The notes under the pieces: model-generated
The model's database searches: none
Seen by the model: only the letters and a program-made list of their open reading frames with translations
Told to the model about the DNA's origin: nothing
Part shown: in pieces, positions 22,401 through 33,092 of the stretch
How positions within the stretch are numbered: the first letter of the stretch is position 1
How the letters are laid out: each line of letters opens with the position of its first letter
Program-made: the position numbers and the translations under genes
Origin: Arbacia lixula
Taxonomy: Eukaryota; Echinodermata; Echinoidea; Arbacioida; Arbaciidae
Assembly: GCA_963669155.1 (NCBI GenBank)
Contig: OZ022589.1
Span: forward strand, 9,840,909-9,904,908
Direction of reading: 5' to 3'
Length of the DNA stretch: 64,000 nucleotides

Positions 22401-25400
22401 GATTAGTTAAAACCAGGGTAATAATAACATGTACATATACATAAATATATATATCCAGCGAGAACCGTTTTATAGAGAATTGGCTAAAAGTGCTTGATGC
22501 TACATAATGTATGCAGCAGAACGGATAGGCGCACCGTGCAGCAATGGGTCAGTTGCCGACGGTTTCACATCCTTGTTGCTGGACCAAGAAATATATTATT
22601 ATGATATATACAATGATATGGACCATATTATACAATACTATTAGTATTGGACCATTTATGAGCACATTTCAGTTAGTGCGTTGCACTGACCATAGGGTAT
22701 TTAAACCCCTACTTACTACAATTTTGTATCACACCTGACGAAGTGTTGCAGCGGCGCACGAAACGTCTTGATCTTTTCGATTCCGTTTACCTTACATTGC
22801 ACGACAAACGATTATCGGTAGCCATTTATCTGCAATGAGTAACATATTTAGCAATATGGACCATGTTTTCAATTTGGGTACACAAAAAAAAATGTGCATG
22901 GTGAGAAAACACAGACACAAAAACTTACATCGCCTTTTCTTCATCGCTCGACTTGGGCAGCTTCAAAGCACTCTGTAACCAAGAACAAAAAAAGATAGGC
23001 AATGAACATTCATGCAGGAATTAACAAATATATATGTAGATGGTTTTATACGTCAAAAAAATGCCATTTAGATTAGATTAATTTAGATTGTTAGTGAGAA
23101 GACTTCACGGTATTGACTGCCACCCCTTTTCAGGGATGAAGGGTTAATCCCCAAATGGTAGCTAGTTCTTGGATGGGCGAATGGGGGTTGTGGAGGTTGT
23201 GTGAAAGAGATAATTGGGAAAACTTGATGGTATTTACTTGAACCATGTAAGTAGACAAGGCCACAGTATCGAAGTCTACCAGTGGGATAAGGTGAAATGT
23301 GGCCGCTCCCCAACCTTGAGGTAAGGATTGAGAGTAGGAACTCTAAGACAGTATTCTGTCTCTCCATGTAAGCAGTGAAAGCTGCATCATTGGTATTTAT
23401 CTGGGGAACAAGGTGAAGTGACCCCCCCCAAAAAAAAATAAAAAAAAAAAAAAATATGAGGGATAAAGGGCTAACACCCAAATGGTAGTACTTGGAAGGG
23501 GAGGGGGGAAGAGGGGGGGGGGGGGGATTGTATGAAGGAGACAAATGGGAAAACGTCATACTCACCATGTAAGCAGTGAAAGCCGCAGTGTCAGCGTCTA
23601 TGAGGGGAATGAGATCTAGCATGGCCCCTCTCAGCGGGGGGATCAGCTTCCTCATGGTAGCGTCCAGAGCTTCAAACTTGCGGTTCCCGTACGACATCCA
23701 CCCTACCATGGCACCCAGCGCCGCACCCTAAAGAAAAAGGTTTAGGAGGATGAATGCATGCTTTGTAAGTAACTAGGTCTCTGCCAAACTTTGTACAGGC
23801 CAGACAAAAAGCACAATTTAGTATTTCTGTACCGATGGTACCTAAAGAATTTTTCACTCTATACTGTATTTGATATGTTATGCACGTATATTACATTAAA
23901 ATAATGACCAATCATTTAAGTTATACTTATATCGTATTCCGTATCCCAAGAAAACACTTGAAACATGGGTACGTTACCATGGCACCAATCGCTGCGGAGA
24001 CCGAACCCCCACCAGGGGCGGATGACCGCGCCCCTACGTTGAGGATGAATGACTTCAGAGTCATGGAGGAGAGGGGTCCATCTGTCCCCCGATCTATCAT
24101 GTACCTAATGGGAAGAGATGCATGTTTGTAAATAATTATATCTGTTACTTTTCTCCACTAATGGTGTTTTTTTTTCTTTCCTTCTGTAATTTTTGGATTC
24201 CTTCTGCTGATTATGTTTTACTCATTTTTTTAAACCTCTCTTTTTACATTTCTTTTGGATGGATGTGTCACAATTTTTGTTAGTATTAATGTGTTTTTCT
24301 GTACTTTTATGTATAAATTGCCATTAACCCCATGTCAATTATTTTTTCACAAGTGAGAGCCTAAAATGATGACATGGTGATGTATTGGGAAGTGGTTTTC
24401 CTGGCAACAAGTACTGTAACCCTTAGCATGCTAAGAATGCACACAAATCCCACAGAGCAACATTTTGTCTGGTTTATACTCACTCAATGATCTTGTCCCT
24501 TGGGTTGAAGGCTTCAAGGGAACTCAAACCAAGCCGATCGATCACCTACAAACAGGCAGCCAGGAAGAAAATTAGGTGGGTCTGTATTAGACCATAGTTG
24601 AAATTGTGTCCTCATTCGCCTGAAACAAGCCAAAGCTGGCTATATTGTACATCAGAACAGAGCTGCCTCACATTGTTGCTATTATGGAACATTCCTATGT
24701 GGGTTATGTCCGATGAAATCAAATCACAAAAAGCCCAATTTTGCTGTCTAGCCCAAGATTTGATGGGAAGATTTCCTAACCAAACAGCTCTCTCTTTTTT
24801 TAAATCAGTCCAGGCCCCGTAATGTAAAGTTTTGCTATCAATTGCAAATTTGTAAGACAAATTATGATTGGTTATTGGTCAGTCATCTGAACAAAAAGTG
24901 CATGCAACAATAATATTGATTGGTCATTGCCATTTTGCCATTGATCGCAAACCTTTACATTTTGGGCCCCAGATCATGTTCATACACTTTTGTTCAACAT
25001 ATCATCTGCATGTCAAGACTAACAAGAAAAGTGATTACTAGAAACAGGGATGTGTTATGGAAGGATATGAAGCAATTTTCTTCCTTTGAACCCATGTGCC
25101 AAGCCGCTGAAAAGTTATGTGTTCTCAACAGGTGCTGTTCAGGTGTTTGAACAATTATGAACATGATTGTGTGGCAACGGCTTCTCAGAGAGAACAAAAG
25201 AAATGTACAGTCTCATTTCGCTTGTCCCGTTCTGTTAATGGCATTAATACTTCCATGAGCATAACAGGTATCAGCAAACATAAATAAACAAGTTTTTCAA
25301 GTGAAATATCTCTGTTTCACGCAAACACACACAAACGCCGTTAATGATAATACACAGCTTAATATATAATTTTGAGAGTGGTTGAATCCCCAAAATGCAC

Positions 25401-28400
25401 AAGTTGTCGGAAAGTGAAGAAATTGGTCAATTTTGTAAGTGATACAAATAGCTTTTATTTCCGATTTTTAATGATTCATCAATACTTTTCGAAACAAAAG
25501 CAGAGTAAAGGATCTGTCCTTATCTGCTGTTAACTTCCTTAAAGTTTGCAAACAAATTTGTCAAAAACAAAACGTCTACAGATAAATGGGAAATTAAAGA
25601 AATTTCTTTTCAAGTTAAAATCAGCTAAATGTCGGCTCGGCACATGGAACATCAAAGCATTGTCATGATTATGGAATTCTTTTGACATTTATGAGCACGC
25701 TTTAGAACCCATACAGATGTTTGCATATATTACGCTCGAGTTTCTACTCCTTCGTAACACCTCCCTGCTAGAAACATGGACCACAACTAAGAGACTGGAG
25801 AGAAAACTTAGAGTAACTGAAAGGGCTATGGAAAGAATTATGATTGGTGTTACAAAGAGGGACAAAGTTAGAAACCAGGATTTGAGAAAGAAAACCAAAG
25901 TACGGGACATAGTACAAGAAATTAAATCAAAGAAATGGAGGTGGGCTGGTCATCTGGCCAGGAGGAAAGATGATAGATGGACTTATAAATTAACCAGCTG
26001 GACCCCCAGAGCTAACAACAGAAGAAGAGGCAGGCAAAGTAGGAGGTGGATTGACGATATTAGAGAATATGGTAGTATGACATGGAAACGAATGAAAAAA
26101 GATAGATCAAAATGGAAAAATGAGGAGGAGGCCTTCCTTCAGCAGTGGAGAGAAATAGGCTAGAGATAGATAGAGATAGAGGTCTCAGGCAAACTTTGTT
26201 CATGCGCGACCAAAAGATTGGGAAAAATTCTCCTACCAGTCTGACTTTCTGCGACTCGTCCATGATGAAGAGATTCTCCTTCTCGATGTAGAAGTCGGCT
26301 GCCTCCAGGATGCAGCTCAGCGGAACCAGCCCCACCAACTGTGACCCACAGAGGGCGACATTTACTTCCTGCAGCAAGAACATCCAGAGATTTCTTTCTC
26401 ATTTTCTTCATCTCTGAGAAATGATTTAGTTCTTGGGCTTACACCTACCTTTAATATTATTCAGTACCCCAAGGATTCTGAGATAATTTATGTAATCTTT
26501 TCTCATTTCTTGCTTTGTTAAAGTAATAATTTTGTTATTATTTTTGAGTTGGCTTAATTGTTAAGTGTACATACAGTAGACGGACTGGTACAAAAAAGGG
26601 CCACACATTCCAAAAGATTTCATTCAATAACCTCGACTGTAGGTATCTCAACTGATTAAATCACTGCACGATATATTAACTAATCAGCAATATGTGAGTA
26701 AAATAATCACCTACATGTAATGCAAAAAGGCAATATTTTCTAAAGCACATATACATTAAATTAAATTAAATTCCAATGGCTTATAAAAACATGATAGCAC
26801 ATAGCTGAATTAAACATGTTTTACAATTAAAAAAAATACAATACATATATGTATGTAAACATATTTTGATTTGACAGGAAGTTTAGACTGGTCTATGGCC
26901 AGGACTGGACCAGGGCCCTGTTGCATAGAAATTAATTAATGGTAACTGCAATAGAGATATATTTTAGGGCCATTAAAATTCAAGGTTTCATAGAAATTGC
27001 CATTAATAGCAAAGTTACCATCAATGCCAATTTTCATGCAACAGGGCCCAGGTCTAGGACTGGTCTAGGGCCTACCTTGGACCTGGATAGGCACTCCTCA
27101 AAGGCAGCGTGCATGGGGGTTTGGTCTAGGTCTGTGAGGTTGATGGAGACTTGGGCCAGGTTGTACTCATCCAGCCACCAGCCGATGGCCTGCACGGCCT
27201 TCAGAGCACCAGGCTGAGATAGGGATAAGAAGACGGGAGAACAGGAGGAGAAGCAGGAGGAGGAGTCGAAGATGGAGGAATATGAAGAAGAACAAGAAGA
27301 TAGGGGGAGGAAAGGACAAGTAGGAGAGGAGGAGGAATAGGAAGAACAGGTGAGGAGAAATTAAAGAAGAAGAAGAAATCAGAGGGAGGAGAAGAGGAAG
27401 AAAAGCAGGAGTCAAAGACGGAGAAAAATAGAGAACAAGAAGTTTGCGAGAGGAAAGGACAAATAGGAGTTGAAGAGGAACAGAAGGAAGAGGAGAAATG
27501 AAAGAAGAACAATGATTTAGCAGGAGGAAAGAATGAGTAGGGGAGGAAGAGGAATAGGAGGAGCAGAACATGGAGGGAGGAAAAAGAAAAAAGACTTGAT
27601 ATTGTACTGTTCATTTTCTAGCTATTGCCCAAAAAAATAAAAATTGACCTTTGGCCTCCCCAGGGAGTTTACCTAAATTGTTCCCAGTCTACCTCAAGTT
27701 AGTGATCCATCATGATATGGTGCAACTTTGAGTTGAAATTGAAATTAGATCACTTATATTCTCTTTCTAGCAATGTTTGGCCACTTTTGGCAAGATTCAC
27801 TGATTTTTCACCTAGCAGAAATTTGGCCTCAAATCTCATTAATCTATTCCCAAGCAGTGAACCATCATTGTAACAGTTAAAATCGGGCTGATGCATTTTT
27901 AGTTTAAGTTAAAAGAAAAAACAATCAATTGACATTTTTATTTCAGTATGGTTGATTGTGAATCGACCTTTGAGGAATTTTACACCAGAAGTCATACATC
28001 AAGAGATGAACAAATGAAGAGACGGACAACCTGAAACCATACCGAAAATGCACAGAAAATGCGTTTTACCTTATCTTTGCCCCTGCCCTGCTCCCTGACA
28101 TCGAGGGCGATGCGATGCGCCTGTTCCTTGGTACCCAGGACATTGACATTGTACGCCACCAGGAACTTGCGGGCACCGGTTGCCGTGGCACCCCACGTCG
28201 GGACGAACTCTGTCGGACCAAAGTCTGGCTGCCACTCTGGATTTTGCAGCTTGCAAAAGAAAAATTTCATTTCATTTCATTGAAACAAAAAGTTGTTTTT
28301 ATTAAAATCAAACATCACAGCTCGAATACTGAATTGAGTTTGATGTACAATCGTGAAGTGTAAAAAAGTTTGACATACAATTTATATGGAAAGCATACTA

Positions 28401-31400
28401 TATTGAACAACAAAACTTGCACAAAACTCACGATTAGAAGTTTGAAAAACATGTGATGTAAAGTTTACATAGAAAGCTTATTACAACAGCTTACTCTCGA
28501 TATAACGAGGTCATCGGGACCAGGGCTTTTTCCTCGTTATAACGAAACATTGTTGTATCCAAACAGAATAAAAAACAATAAAATACATTGAAACATGTGT
28601 GCTTGTGTGTTCATTGTGTTTTACTATGTTTTCATATCCATATCCGTCTTGGTAACATGTGTTATCAAACTGAAAAAAGGGGATTGGATCGTGCGTTTTC
28701 AAACTGAAAAGGGATTGGAAACATGCGTCTTTAAACTGAAAGGGGGTTTTATTTTTGCTCAACACATCATCCTACCTTTATATATTTTTGACGTTTTAAT
28801 AACTAATTGCATTCAAAGAATTATAGACCATTCCCGATACGATGGGTGTTATTTTGCAGTAAATTAACAGATCAATTGTTATCGTAATCTTCTGGACGAG
28901 AAAACATGCGGTTTCGTTGTTTGGACAAACAAGAGAATAGGCGACGCAACGGGTTGAACGGCCGGGATATGAGGAGAAGGTGGAGTTAGATAAGAGCGTC
29001 TCGCTCGTCCACTTTCTTTGTGGGTCATTCCAAAATTATTACGAGGGGGTTCCATGTAGAAGATCAACGCTGCCCTGGATGCTTATACGTGTATTTCATT
29101 TTGTATCGTGATGATTTCCAGCCGTATTCTAATTTCAAGAAGAATATTTTATTATCTCTTCAAATCTTTCATTGTCATATTTTAGTGTGTGAAATATACT
29201 TCACCGTCCGAGATCACATTTGCTTTTGTTAAGAAACCCTATCAATTGCTACTCATCAGACACACCCCCAATTCAGCACGCACCGGGTCATTGATTGCAG
29301 TGATGGGATCGGACTTGGAAACCATGTGCTTTCAATGTACGTACGCTGTGCGATTGCGAAGGAGTGATGTATTAGAAACTGTGCACATGCTCGCATTGTG
29401 TGGACGTGTATTGCAAGATGTGTGTCTGGCTCCTTGCGGTGCCGGTGTTTTCATGTCTCGATTTTCCTTCCTCGTTGTAATGGGACGCAATTGTTATGTT
29501 TTTCTTTGTCTTGGGGTCAACAGAATAAGCTCGTTATAACGAAATCTCGTTGTAACCGTGCTCATTGTATCGAGAGTAAGCTGTATATTGAAGAAAAAAA
29601 ACTTGCACAACACCCATGATTATCCTCAGGGTGATCTATCCCTTCAAACATTCTTTGGTTACCTTAGCCTGCATGCCTTCATATTCTCCTGCTCTGATAG
29701 AAGGCAGCTTCTGTCTCTTCTCCTCTCTTGCTGAAAACCCGTACAAGTACACTGCAAAACAAATCACACAGTAGAAAACATTCAATTGAAATAGAAAACA
29801 ATACCAGACATTAGTTCAACGGATTATTTTGTTCTGAATAAGTCCCAAGTCCCAGTCTGTCAATAAGTCCCAAAACTTATGAGCAAGCTTTTAAACAAGA
29901 ACTAAGATGAAAATCTTGAATCTCTTGAATTATGTTCAATGTTCAAATTCCAAGATGCAAATTTGCCCCAAAAGGAAAATCTCATTGGATATTCAGAGGT
30001 TTACTATAAGAAAATTGATTGATGAAATGTCACAAAGACTGCTTTGAAAAAATGGACATCCCTTGACATTATGATCTGTCAATTTTAGCATGATACGAGT
30101 TGTAATGTATTTTTAATTGTATAAAATATAGGTGGCAACAATTTTTTTAAAAAACCAATTACAAAACAGGTTAAAATGTAACCAATAGGAATCCCGTGTG
30201 CGAGTCACATGATTAGGTATACATTAATTATAGTAATTACTACAGCCGTGCATTTCTTGTGCAGGACTGCAATTTTCATGCAGCATTTCCCTTTTGTGCA
30301 CAAACACTATGCAAGCTAGGTTGCTCTGGGCCGATTGATCCAGCGCAAGGTATATGTGCGTGTGTGTGCAAGCTAACATATGCATGCGCTTGAGCGTGTG
30401 TTTTTACACGAGTTGGCGTTTAAATTAGACGTCCGTGGAAGCAGCAATTTGAATTCTTTTTAGTGTAAACTCTTGCAATATAGGAGATGCACCAAAATCT
30501 TGAAGGTACCAGTAGACTTAAGTGTAATAACCTTTATATTCAGACCTGTCTTATAAAGCAAATAATGCATGATTTTAATGTTTGTGATGTTGAGGCGGTG
30601 CAGTGCACAGTAAACACCCTCCTACCGTGCACTGCACAGCCCCAACGCACTCACAACTGTGCATCATTTGTATAGTATAACCCTCCCAGTAACATGGATG
30701 TATGGAATGTGTAATAAGTCAATAGGCATTTTTTGACGTGGTACTGAGAGCATTAAACAAATTGCATACCTGGTACTCTGAGCTCTTCTGCGAGCCGCTG
30801 CCCAAACTCCTCTGCACACCGGCTGCAATCCTCCATCGTGACTCCGCTGATCGGAATAAAGGGGCACACGTCCAATGCACCCATGCGTGGGTGCTCGCCT
30901 GTTCAAAAGTACAGCATGTTACTCATCAGAAAATAATGATTATGACATTGTATGCTCATAATGTGGCCATGTCCATTAAGCAGATTTGCTTCTTAGGGGT
31001 CCAAACTTTTATCTTATGTTGTATTTTTATTTAAATGGTTAAATAAATGAATTATAATTAATGGCACTGAAATTACAAAACAATACTGGTGATAGCAACA
31101 ACAATGATAATAATGGCAATGTTCTATGTTTTACTCACTTTAAAGATTGCACAAAATATGTTAATATTTGTGGAAAGATGCATACACTTGTGCAAATATG
31201 TTGCATTACATCAACCAACTCCCATTGCACGGTATTTTTATGCATGATTCCACATACAATGTGCATCTGCAATACTTTTGATGCACTGTGCAACATATTG
31301 AGCAGGTAACGAGCATATAAAATCACTGCCATTTTCTTGACAAATGTCATGAGACATGGAGAACTTCCACTGCATAACCTGTGTGTACTTACCTCAGAAA

Positions 31401-32854
31401 CGTTCATGATAGGTCTAGGATTACGGCTTATGTGATGTCCTGTTCGGACTGACTAGGGGGGTGTTTCGCCTCACTGTTCGTAAGTTACGAACGACTGGTG
31501 ATCCCTTCTTGTGCTAAATCGGATTCTCAATGAACAAAGTGTGGTATCGCATTTAGCACAAGAAGAGATCACCAGTCATTCGTAAAGTCGTTCGTAACTT
31601 GCGAACAGCTTGGTGAAACACCCCCAGAAATCCTTAGTCCTGTATCATTGTTGGATCCAAAGGGAATCCCGAGGGATTAAACCTACACCACTTATCACAC
31701 CACTTATCACCCCACTGATAGTTCAGGATTATTTGACCCTGGATAAAAGCTGGGTTAACCCTACAACTACAGTGCTAAGCCCTGCAATGCGGTGGTAAGA
31801 GCTCCACTCTGAGCAGAAATAAAAATAGTCCGGGCTTGATAGGAGAAACAGTGCCAAGCTCGCAAGGCTCATCGGGGATTAAAGATAAGCTAGCTCACAG
31901 GCTTGATATGTAAAGCTGAGTCGAACACATGTGCAAGGTGTGCAATCAGAAATATTCATAAGCTATCATGAAAGTCCACAGTTAGCAATATTTAATTTGA
32001 ACATCATGGTTTTCCTTCGCTGAGGTTAGGCAAATAGCATGATACCAAGAATGCCAGAGTAAAAAGTATCAAAAAATTGTAAGGGCTAACAAATGTATGA
32101 GGATAAAAATGGTATTAGATTCTATGCCACAATGCAAAAAACCCTGCAAGAATCTTAACTGATTTCTGCATCTTTCGTGATTACCACGTAGCATACGCAC
32201 CATGGTGCAGTCTCATATCAATCAGACTGCGTGCGATGCGAGCCATGTTGAGTGCGCCCTCTACCACAGCCACGGGAGAGCCTACGAACGTGAAGACGGT
32301 GCGGTTCGTGGAGGGGCCGGGGTCGACGTCCAAGAGCTGGCATCCTGGAGTCTGGGCAACTGCACTGCCCAGGGCATCAATGATCTAGAGAGAAGGGTGG
32401 GTCGATATAAAGCTAACAAGCAGTTTCCATAATATATTCACAACTTTCCCACTAACTACCTAATGATGCCTTATCACATTCAATAGATGGAATGCAATCT
32501 GAATATATCAGTTGTTTACACCACAATACACTTTGCATGCAAAATGCATGCAATGTGGACACAATGGCAATGCTCTCAAGCAACCAGTTACGATCTATAT
32601 TCAGCCTTTGTTGATGAATAGTGTGACACGCACTGTTCAAATGCACAGTGACTGCATGGGTACCCCCAAGTAATCTTGTTTTCGGCTGGGTTAAAAATTG
32701 GGTTAAATCTTTCAAAGCGAAGCCAAAGGGATTAACTTGCTGACTGAATCAGGGCATGAGAAAATCAACAAGCCTATTAAATCTTTACCTCCTTGTTCTG
32801 TCCTTCAGAGAAATTTGGGACGCATTCCACCAGTCTAGCAACAGCAGGCGACAT
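19318..32854 (-). CDS. ftcd: Formimidoyltransferase-cyclodeaminase (FTCD), complete
   Basis: Fourteen exons join in frame to 544 residues plus stop, close to the 541 of the human enzyme. From family knowledge, FTCD is a bifunctional octamer of histidine degradation. Its N-terminal half (about 1-326) moves the formimino group from formiminoglutamate to tetrahydrofolate, and its C-terminal half (about 335-544) deaminates the product cyclically to methenyl-tetrahydrofolate. Visible marks are [12 protein letters not shown] at the start, [35 protein letters not shown] carrying the catalytic His region near residue 82, and [15 protein letters not shown] before the linker. The deaminase half shows [24 protein letters not shown] (acidic active-site residues near 413-415), [16 protein letters not shown] and [12 protein letters not shown]. 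All intron phases match. No break or missing key residue is seen, so the enzyme should be functional. A 5' UTR exon was not identified. Confidence 0.95.
19741..19836 (-). CDS. ftcd: FTCD exon 13
   Basis: Acceptor TGGCAG, donor GTACGC. Encodes residues 485-516, [20 protein letters not shown] then [12 protein letters not shown], the conserved GAYxNVxINL block. The intron downstream starts with a segment (19620-19740) resembling 60393-60500. Confidence 0.93.
20093..20682 (+). pseudogene. Decayed C2H2 zinc-finger / RS-repeat gene copy in FTCD intron
   Basis: Plus-strand DNA inside a minus-strand intron. One frame encodes two C2H2 fingers. The second, [19 protein letters not shown] then YGQH, is intact. 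The first reads YRCNVYS and has lost its second Cys to Tyr. After that, three RS-type repeats appear, [22 protein letters not shown] and [11 protein letters not shown], followed by [14 protein letters not shown] and a TGA at 20680. The fingers, the first two repeats and the third repeat sit in three different frames, so at least two frameshifts have occurred. It starts after an acceptor-like TTATTATAG, so it could be a relic last exon rather than a processed copy. The parent gene was not recognised. Confidence 0.7.
21657..21795 (-). CDS. ftcd: FTCD exon 12
   Basis: Acceptor TTTCCAG, donor GTAGGT. Encodes about residues 438-484: [20 protein letters not shown], then a stretch ending [14 protein letters not shown]. 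The first base completes an Ile codon split with exon 11. Confidence 0.93.
21796..22928 (-). other. FTCD intron 11 with repeats
   Basis: Holds a half copy of family A ending GGGCCC at 21948, a stretch resembling 13655-13780 (21995-22125), and one complete family B element (22240-22399). At 22735-22790 the phrase CCTGACGAAGTGTTGCAGC followed by ACGAAACGTCTTGATC resembles the end of Penelope-like or other retroelements, but this is only a resemblance. Confidence 0.5.
22240..22399. mobile_element. Short inverted-repeat element, family B copy 1
   Basis: Left end GGGCCCCGTAACATAAAGGT, right end ACCTTATGTTACAGAGCCC. Interior phrases GGCCAATCAACA, GTTGCATGCG and AAAAGACTGACCAGTAACCA are shared with 24813-24970, 59379-59537 and 60145-60303. 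About 160 bases, no ORF. Confidence 0.85.
22929..22972 (-). CDS. ftcd: FTCD exon 11
   Basis: A 44-base micro-exon, acceptor GTTACAG, donor GTAAGT. Encodes [14 protein letters not shown] and two bases of the next codon. It corresponds to the short LPKNTPEEK loop of vertebrate FTCD. Confidence 0.9.
22973..23565 (-). repeat. FTCD intron 10 with decoy copies of exon 10's 3' end
   Basis: Segments 23234-23310 and 23361-23430 are degraded copies of exon 10's last ~65 bases and adjoining intron. Flanking phrases such as CCCAAATGGTAG and TGGGAAAACxT also repeat, so the duplicated unit includes about 100 bases of intron. Confidence 0.8.
23566..23727 (-). CDS. ftcd: FTCD exon 10
   Basis: Acceptor TCTTTAG, donor GTGAGT. 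Encodes residues 370-423, [20 protein letters not shown] then [12 protein letters not shown] and [13 protein letters not shown], the deaminase helix with the conserved acidic pair. Its 3' end has been copied twice into the intron downstream. Confidence 0.95.
23978..24104 (-). CDS. ftcd: FTCD exon 9
   Basis: Acceptor CATTAG, donor GTAACG. Encodes [20 protein letters not shown] then [20 protein letters not shown] and AM. The APGGGS loop marks the start of the cyclodeaminase fold. Confidence 0.94.
24105..24483 (-). other. FTCD intron 8
   Basis: T-rich on the plus strand; nothing recognisable. Confidence 0.6.
24484..24545 (-). CDS. ftcd: FTCD exon 8
   Basis: Acceptor TTTGTAG, donor GTGAGT. Encodes [20 protein letters not shown] and two bases of a Glu codon, the linker between the two catalytic halves. 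Confidence 0.92.
24813..24970. mobile_element. Short inverted-repeat element, family B copy 2
   Basis: Opposite orientation to copy 1: the interior reads GGTTATTGGTCAGTC and AAAAAGTGCATGCAAC. Ends are GGCCCCGTAATGTAAAG and CTTTACATTTTGGGCCCC. Confidence 0.8.
25764..26181 (+). mobile_element. 5'-truncated non-LTR retroposon, 3' end only
   Basis: An open frame starting near [20 protein letters not shown] and ending at TAG 26161-26163. Marks of the C-terminal tail of reverse transcriptases of this group are [49 protein letters not shown] and [13 protein letters not shown]. It ends with a TAGAGATAGA-type microsatellite tail (26164-26181). The polymerase and endonuclease domains are absent. A sister copy is at 60567-60739. 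Confidence 0.85.
26237..26368 (-). CDS. ftcd: FTCD exon 7
   Basis: Acceptor GCTGCAG, donor GTAGGA. Encodes residues 263-306, [20 protein letters not shown] then [20 protein letters not shown] and KVRL, the end of the formyltransferase half. Confidence 0.95.
26369..27075 (-). other. FTCD intron 6
   Basis: AT-rich, with one family A element (26913-27049). Flanking the element, GACTGGTCTATGGCC and GACTGGTCTAGGGCC recur, so a short duplication may surround the insertion. Confidence 0.5.
26913..27049. mobile_element. Short inverted-repeat element, family A copy 2
   Basis: Left end GGGCCCTGTTGCATAGAAAT, right end ATTTTCATGCAACAGGGCCC. About 137 bases. Confidence 0.8.
27076..27213 (-). CDS. ftcd: FTCD exon 6
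   Basis: Acceptor ATCTCAG, donor GTAGGC. Encodes residues 217-262, [20 protein letters not shown] then [20 protein letters not shown] and CLSRSK. Confidence 0.95.
27214..28069 (-). repeat. FTCD intron 5 with polypurine tract
   Basis: From 27220 to about 27600 the plus strand is nearly all A and G in GGAGGAGAAGAAG-type units, so the transcript is pyrimidine-rich. The reading frames across it are Ser/Leu/Phe/Pro artefacts. Bases 27610-28060 show nothing. Confidence 0.85.
28070..28249 (-). CDS. ftcd: FTCD exon 5
   Basis: Acceptor TTGCAAG, donor GTAAAA. Encodes residues 157-216, [20 protein letters not shown] then [20 protein letters not shown] and the [17 protein letters not shown] segment. 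The [15 protein letters not shown] stretch is the signature of the second formyltransferase subdomain. Confidence 0.96.
28250..29662 (-). other. FTCD intron 4 with long inverted-repeat element
   Basis: Most of the intron (28486-29584) is a single inverted-repeat-bounded element. The rest shows nothing recognisable. Confidence 0.6.
28486..29584. mobile_element. ~1.1-kb terminal-inverted-repeat element, non-autonomous
   Basis: The left end ACAGCTTACTCTCGATATAA followed by CGAGG, and the right end read inverted ACAGCTTACTCTCGATACAA, match closely. CTCGTTATAACGAAA occurs just inside both ends. The phrases resemble termini of pogo/Tigger-like Tc1-mariner elements (family knowledge). ORFs inside (28595-28867, 29189-29539) have no recognisable transposase motif. 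A clear target duplication was not found. Confidence 0.7.
29663..29751 (-). CDS. ftcd: FTCD exon 4
   Basis: Acceptor TTTGCAG, donor GTAACC. Encodes [20 protein letters not shown] then [10 protein letters not shown] (residues 127-156), with the family's VYLYG strand. Confidence 0.95.
29752..30769 (-). other. FTCD intron 3
   Basis: No gene. A perfect short hairpin sits at about 30600-30643 (GTGCAGTGCAC against GTGCACTGCAC). Confidence 0.5.
30770..30898 (-). CDS. ftcd: FTCD exon 3
   Basis: Acceptor GAACAG, donor GTATGC. Encodes [20 protein letters not shown] then [20 protein letters not shown] and VP. It carries the [14 protein letters not shown] signature of glutamate formiminotransferases. 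Confidence 0.96.
30899..32200 (-). other. FTCD intron 2
   Basis: Contains a foldback element (31456-31625). No exon is recognisable in 30900-31450 or 31630-32200. Confidence 0.5.
31456..31625. mobile_element. Foldback element with GGGGGTGTTTC ends
   Basis: Palindromic arms of about 65 bases: GTTCGTAAGTTACGAACGAC, TGGTGATC and CTTCTTGTGCTAAAT on the left are mirrored by ATTTAGCACAAGAAG, GATCACCA and GTCGTTCGTAACTTGCGAAC on the right, with a loop of about 30 bases. No ORF. Confidence 0.85.
32201..32384 (-). CDS. ftcd: FTCD exon 2
   Basis: Acceptor CTCTAG, donor GTGCGT. Encodes [20 protein letters not shown] then [20 protein letters not shown] and [20 protein letters not shown] with a final His. 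DxDPGxxxNRTVxTFVG is the substrate-binding strand of the family. Confidence 0.96.
32385..32788 (-). other. FTCD intron 1
   Basis: AT-rich. The stretch 32446-32520 shares phrases with 63012-63130 (CACAACTTTCCC, ATGGAATGCA), a weak dispersed repeat. Confidence 0.45.
32789..32854 (-). CDS. ftcd: FTCD exon 1 (start codon)
   Basis: ATG at 32852-32854 in context CAAGATGTC, then [20 protein letters not shown] and E; donor GTAAAG. Length and position of [10 protein letters not shown] match the family N-terminus, and an in-frame TGA lies upstream, which fixes the start. Confidence 0.95.
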
Positions 32855-33092
32855 CTTGAATTGTGGTTCTCACTCTCTATCCAGCGGAATATATTGTGAC
32901 TGAAGTTACGCCACTGCCTACCTGCCTGCAATGTTAACTTGTAGCTACCTGGACAGAGGGAATGCAAATGGAGAGAAAAGTTTATTTTCATTGATTTTTA
33001 ACATAACAGAGACTAAGACTAAGACAGGCACCATATATTTTTGTCCCACATTTTCTAAAAGATTTATTACTGTGTGTTACACTATAGCTTAA

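Larger units (their letters stand above)
24546..26236 (-). other. FTCD intron 7 with two mobile elements
   Basis: Contains a family B element (24813-24970) and a truncated non-LTR retroposon (25764-26181). The remainder, 24980-25760, shows no gene. Confidence 0.6.

Noticed and set aside
22735..22790. Phrase resembling a Penelope-like retroelement end (CCTGACGAAG ... ACGAAACGTC)
   Set aside because: Only about 50 bases match a remembered pattern, and no reverse transcriptase or GIY-YIG remnant was found next to it.
31790..31870. GGTGGTAAGAGCTCCACTCTGAG, reminiscent of a tRNA A box
   Set aside because: No matching B box or acceptor stem at the proper distance.
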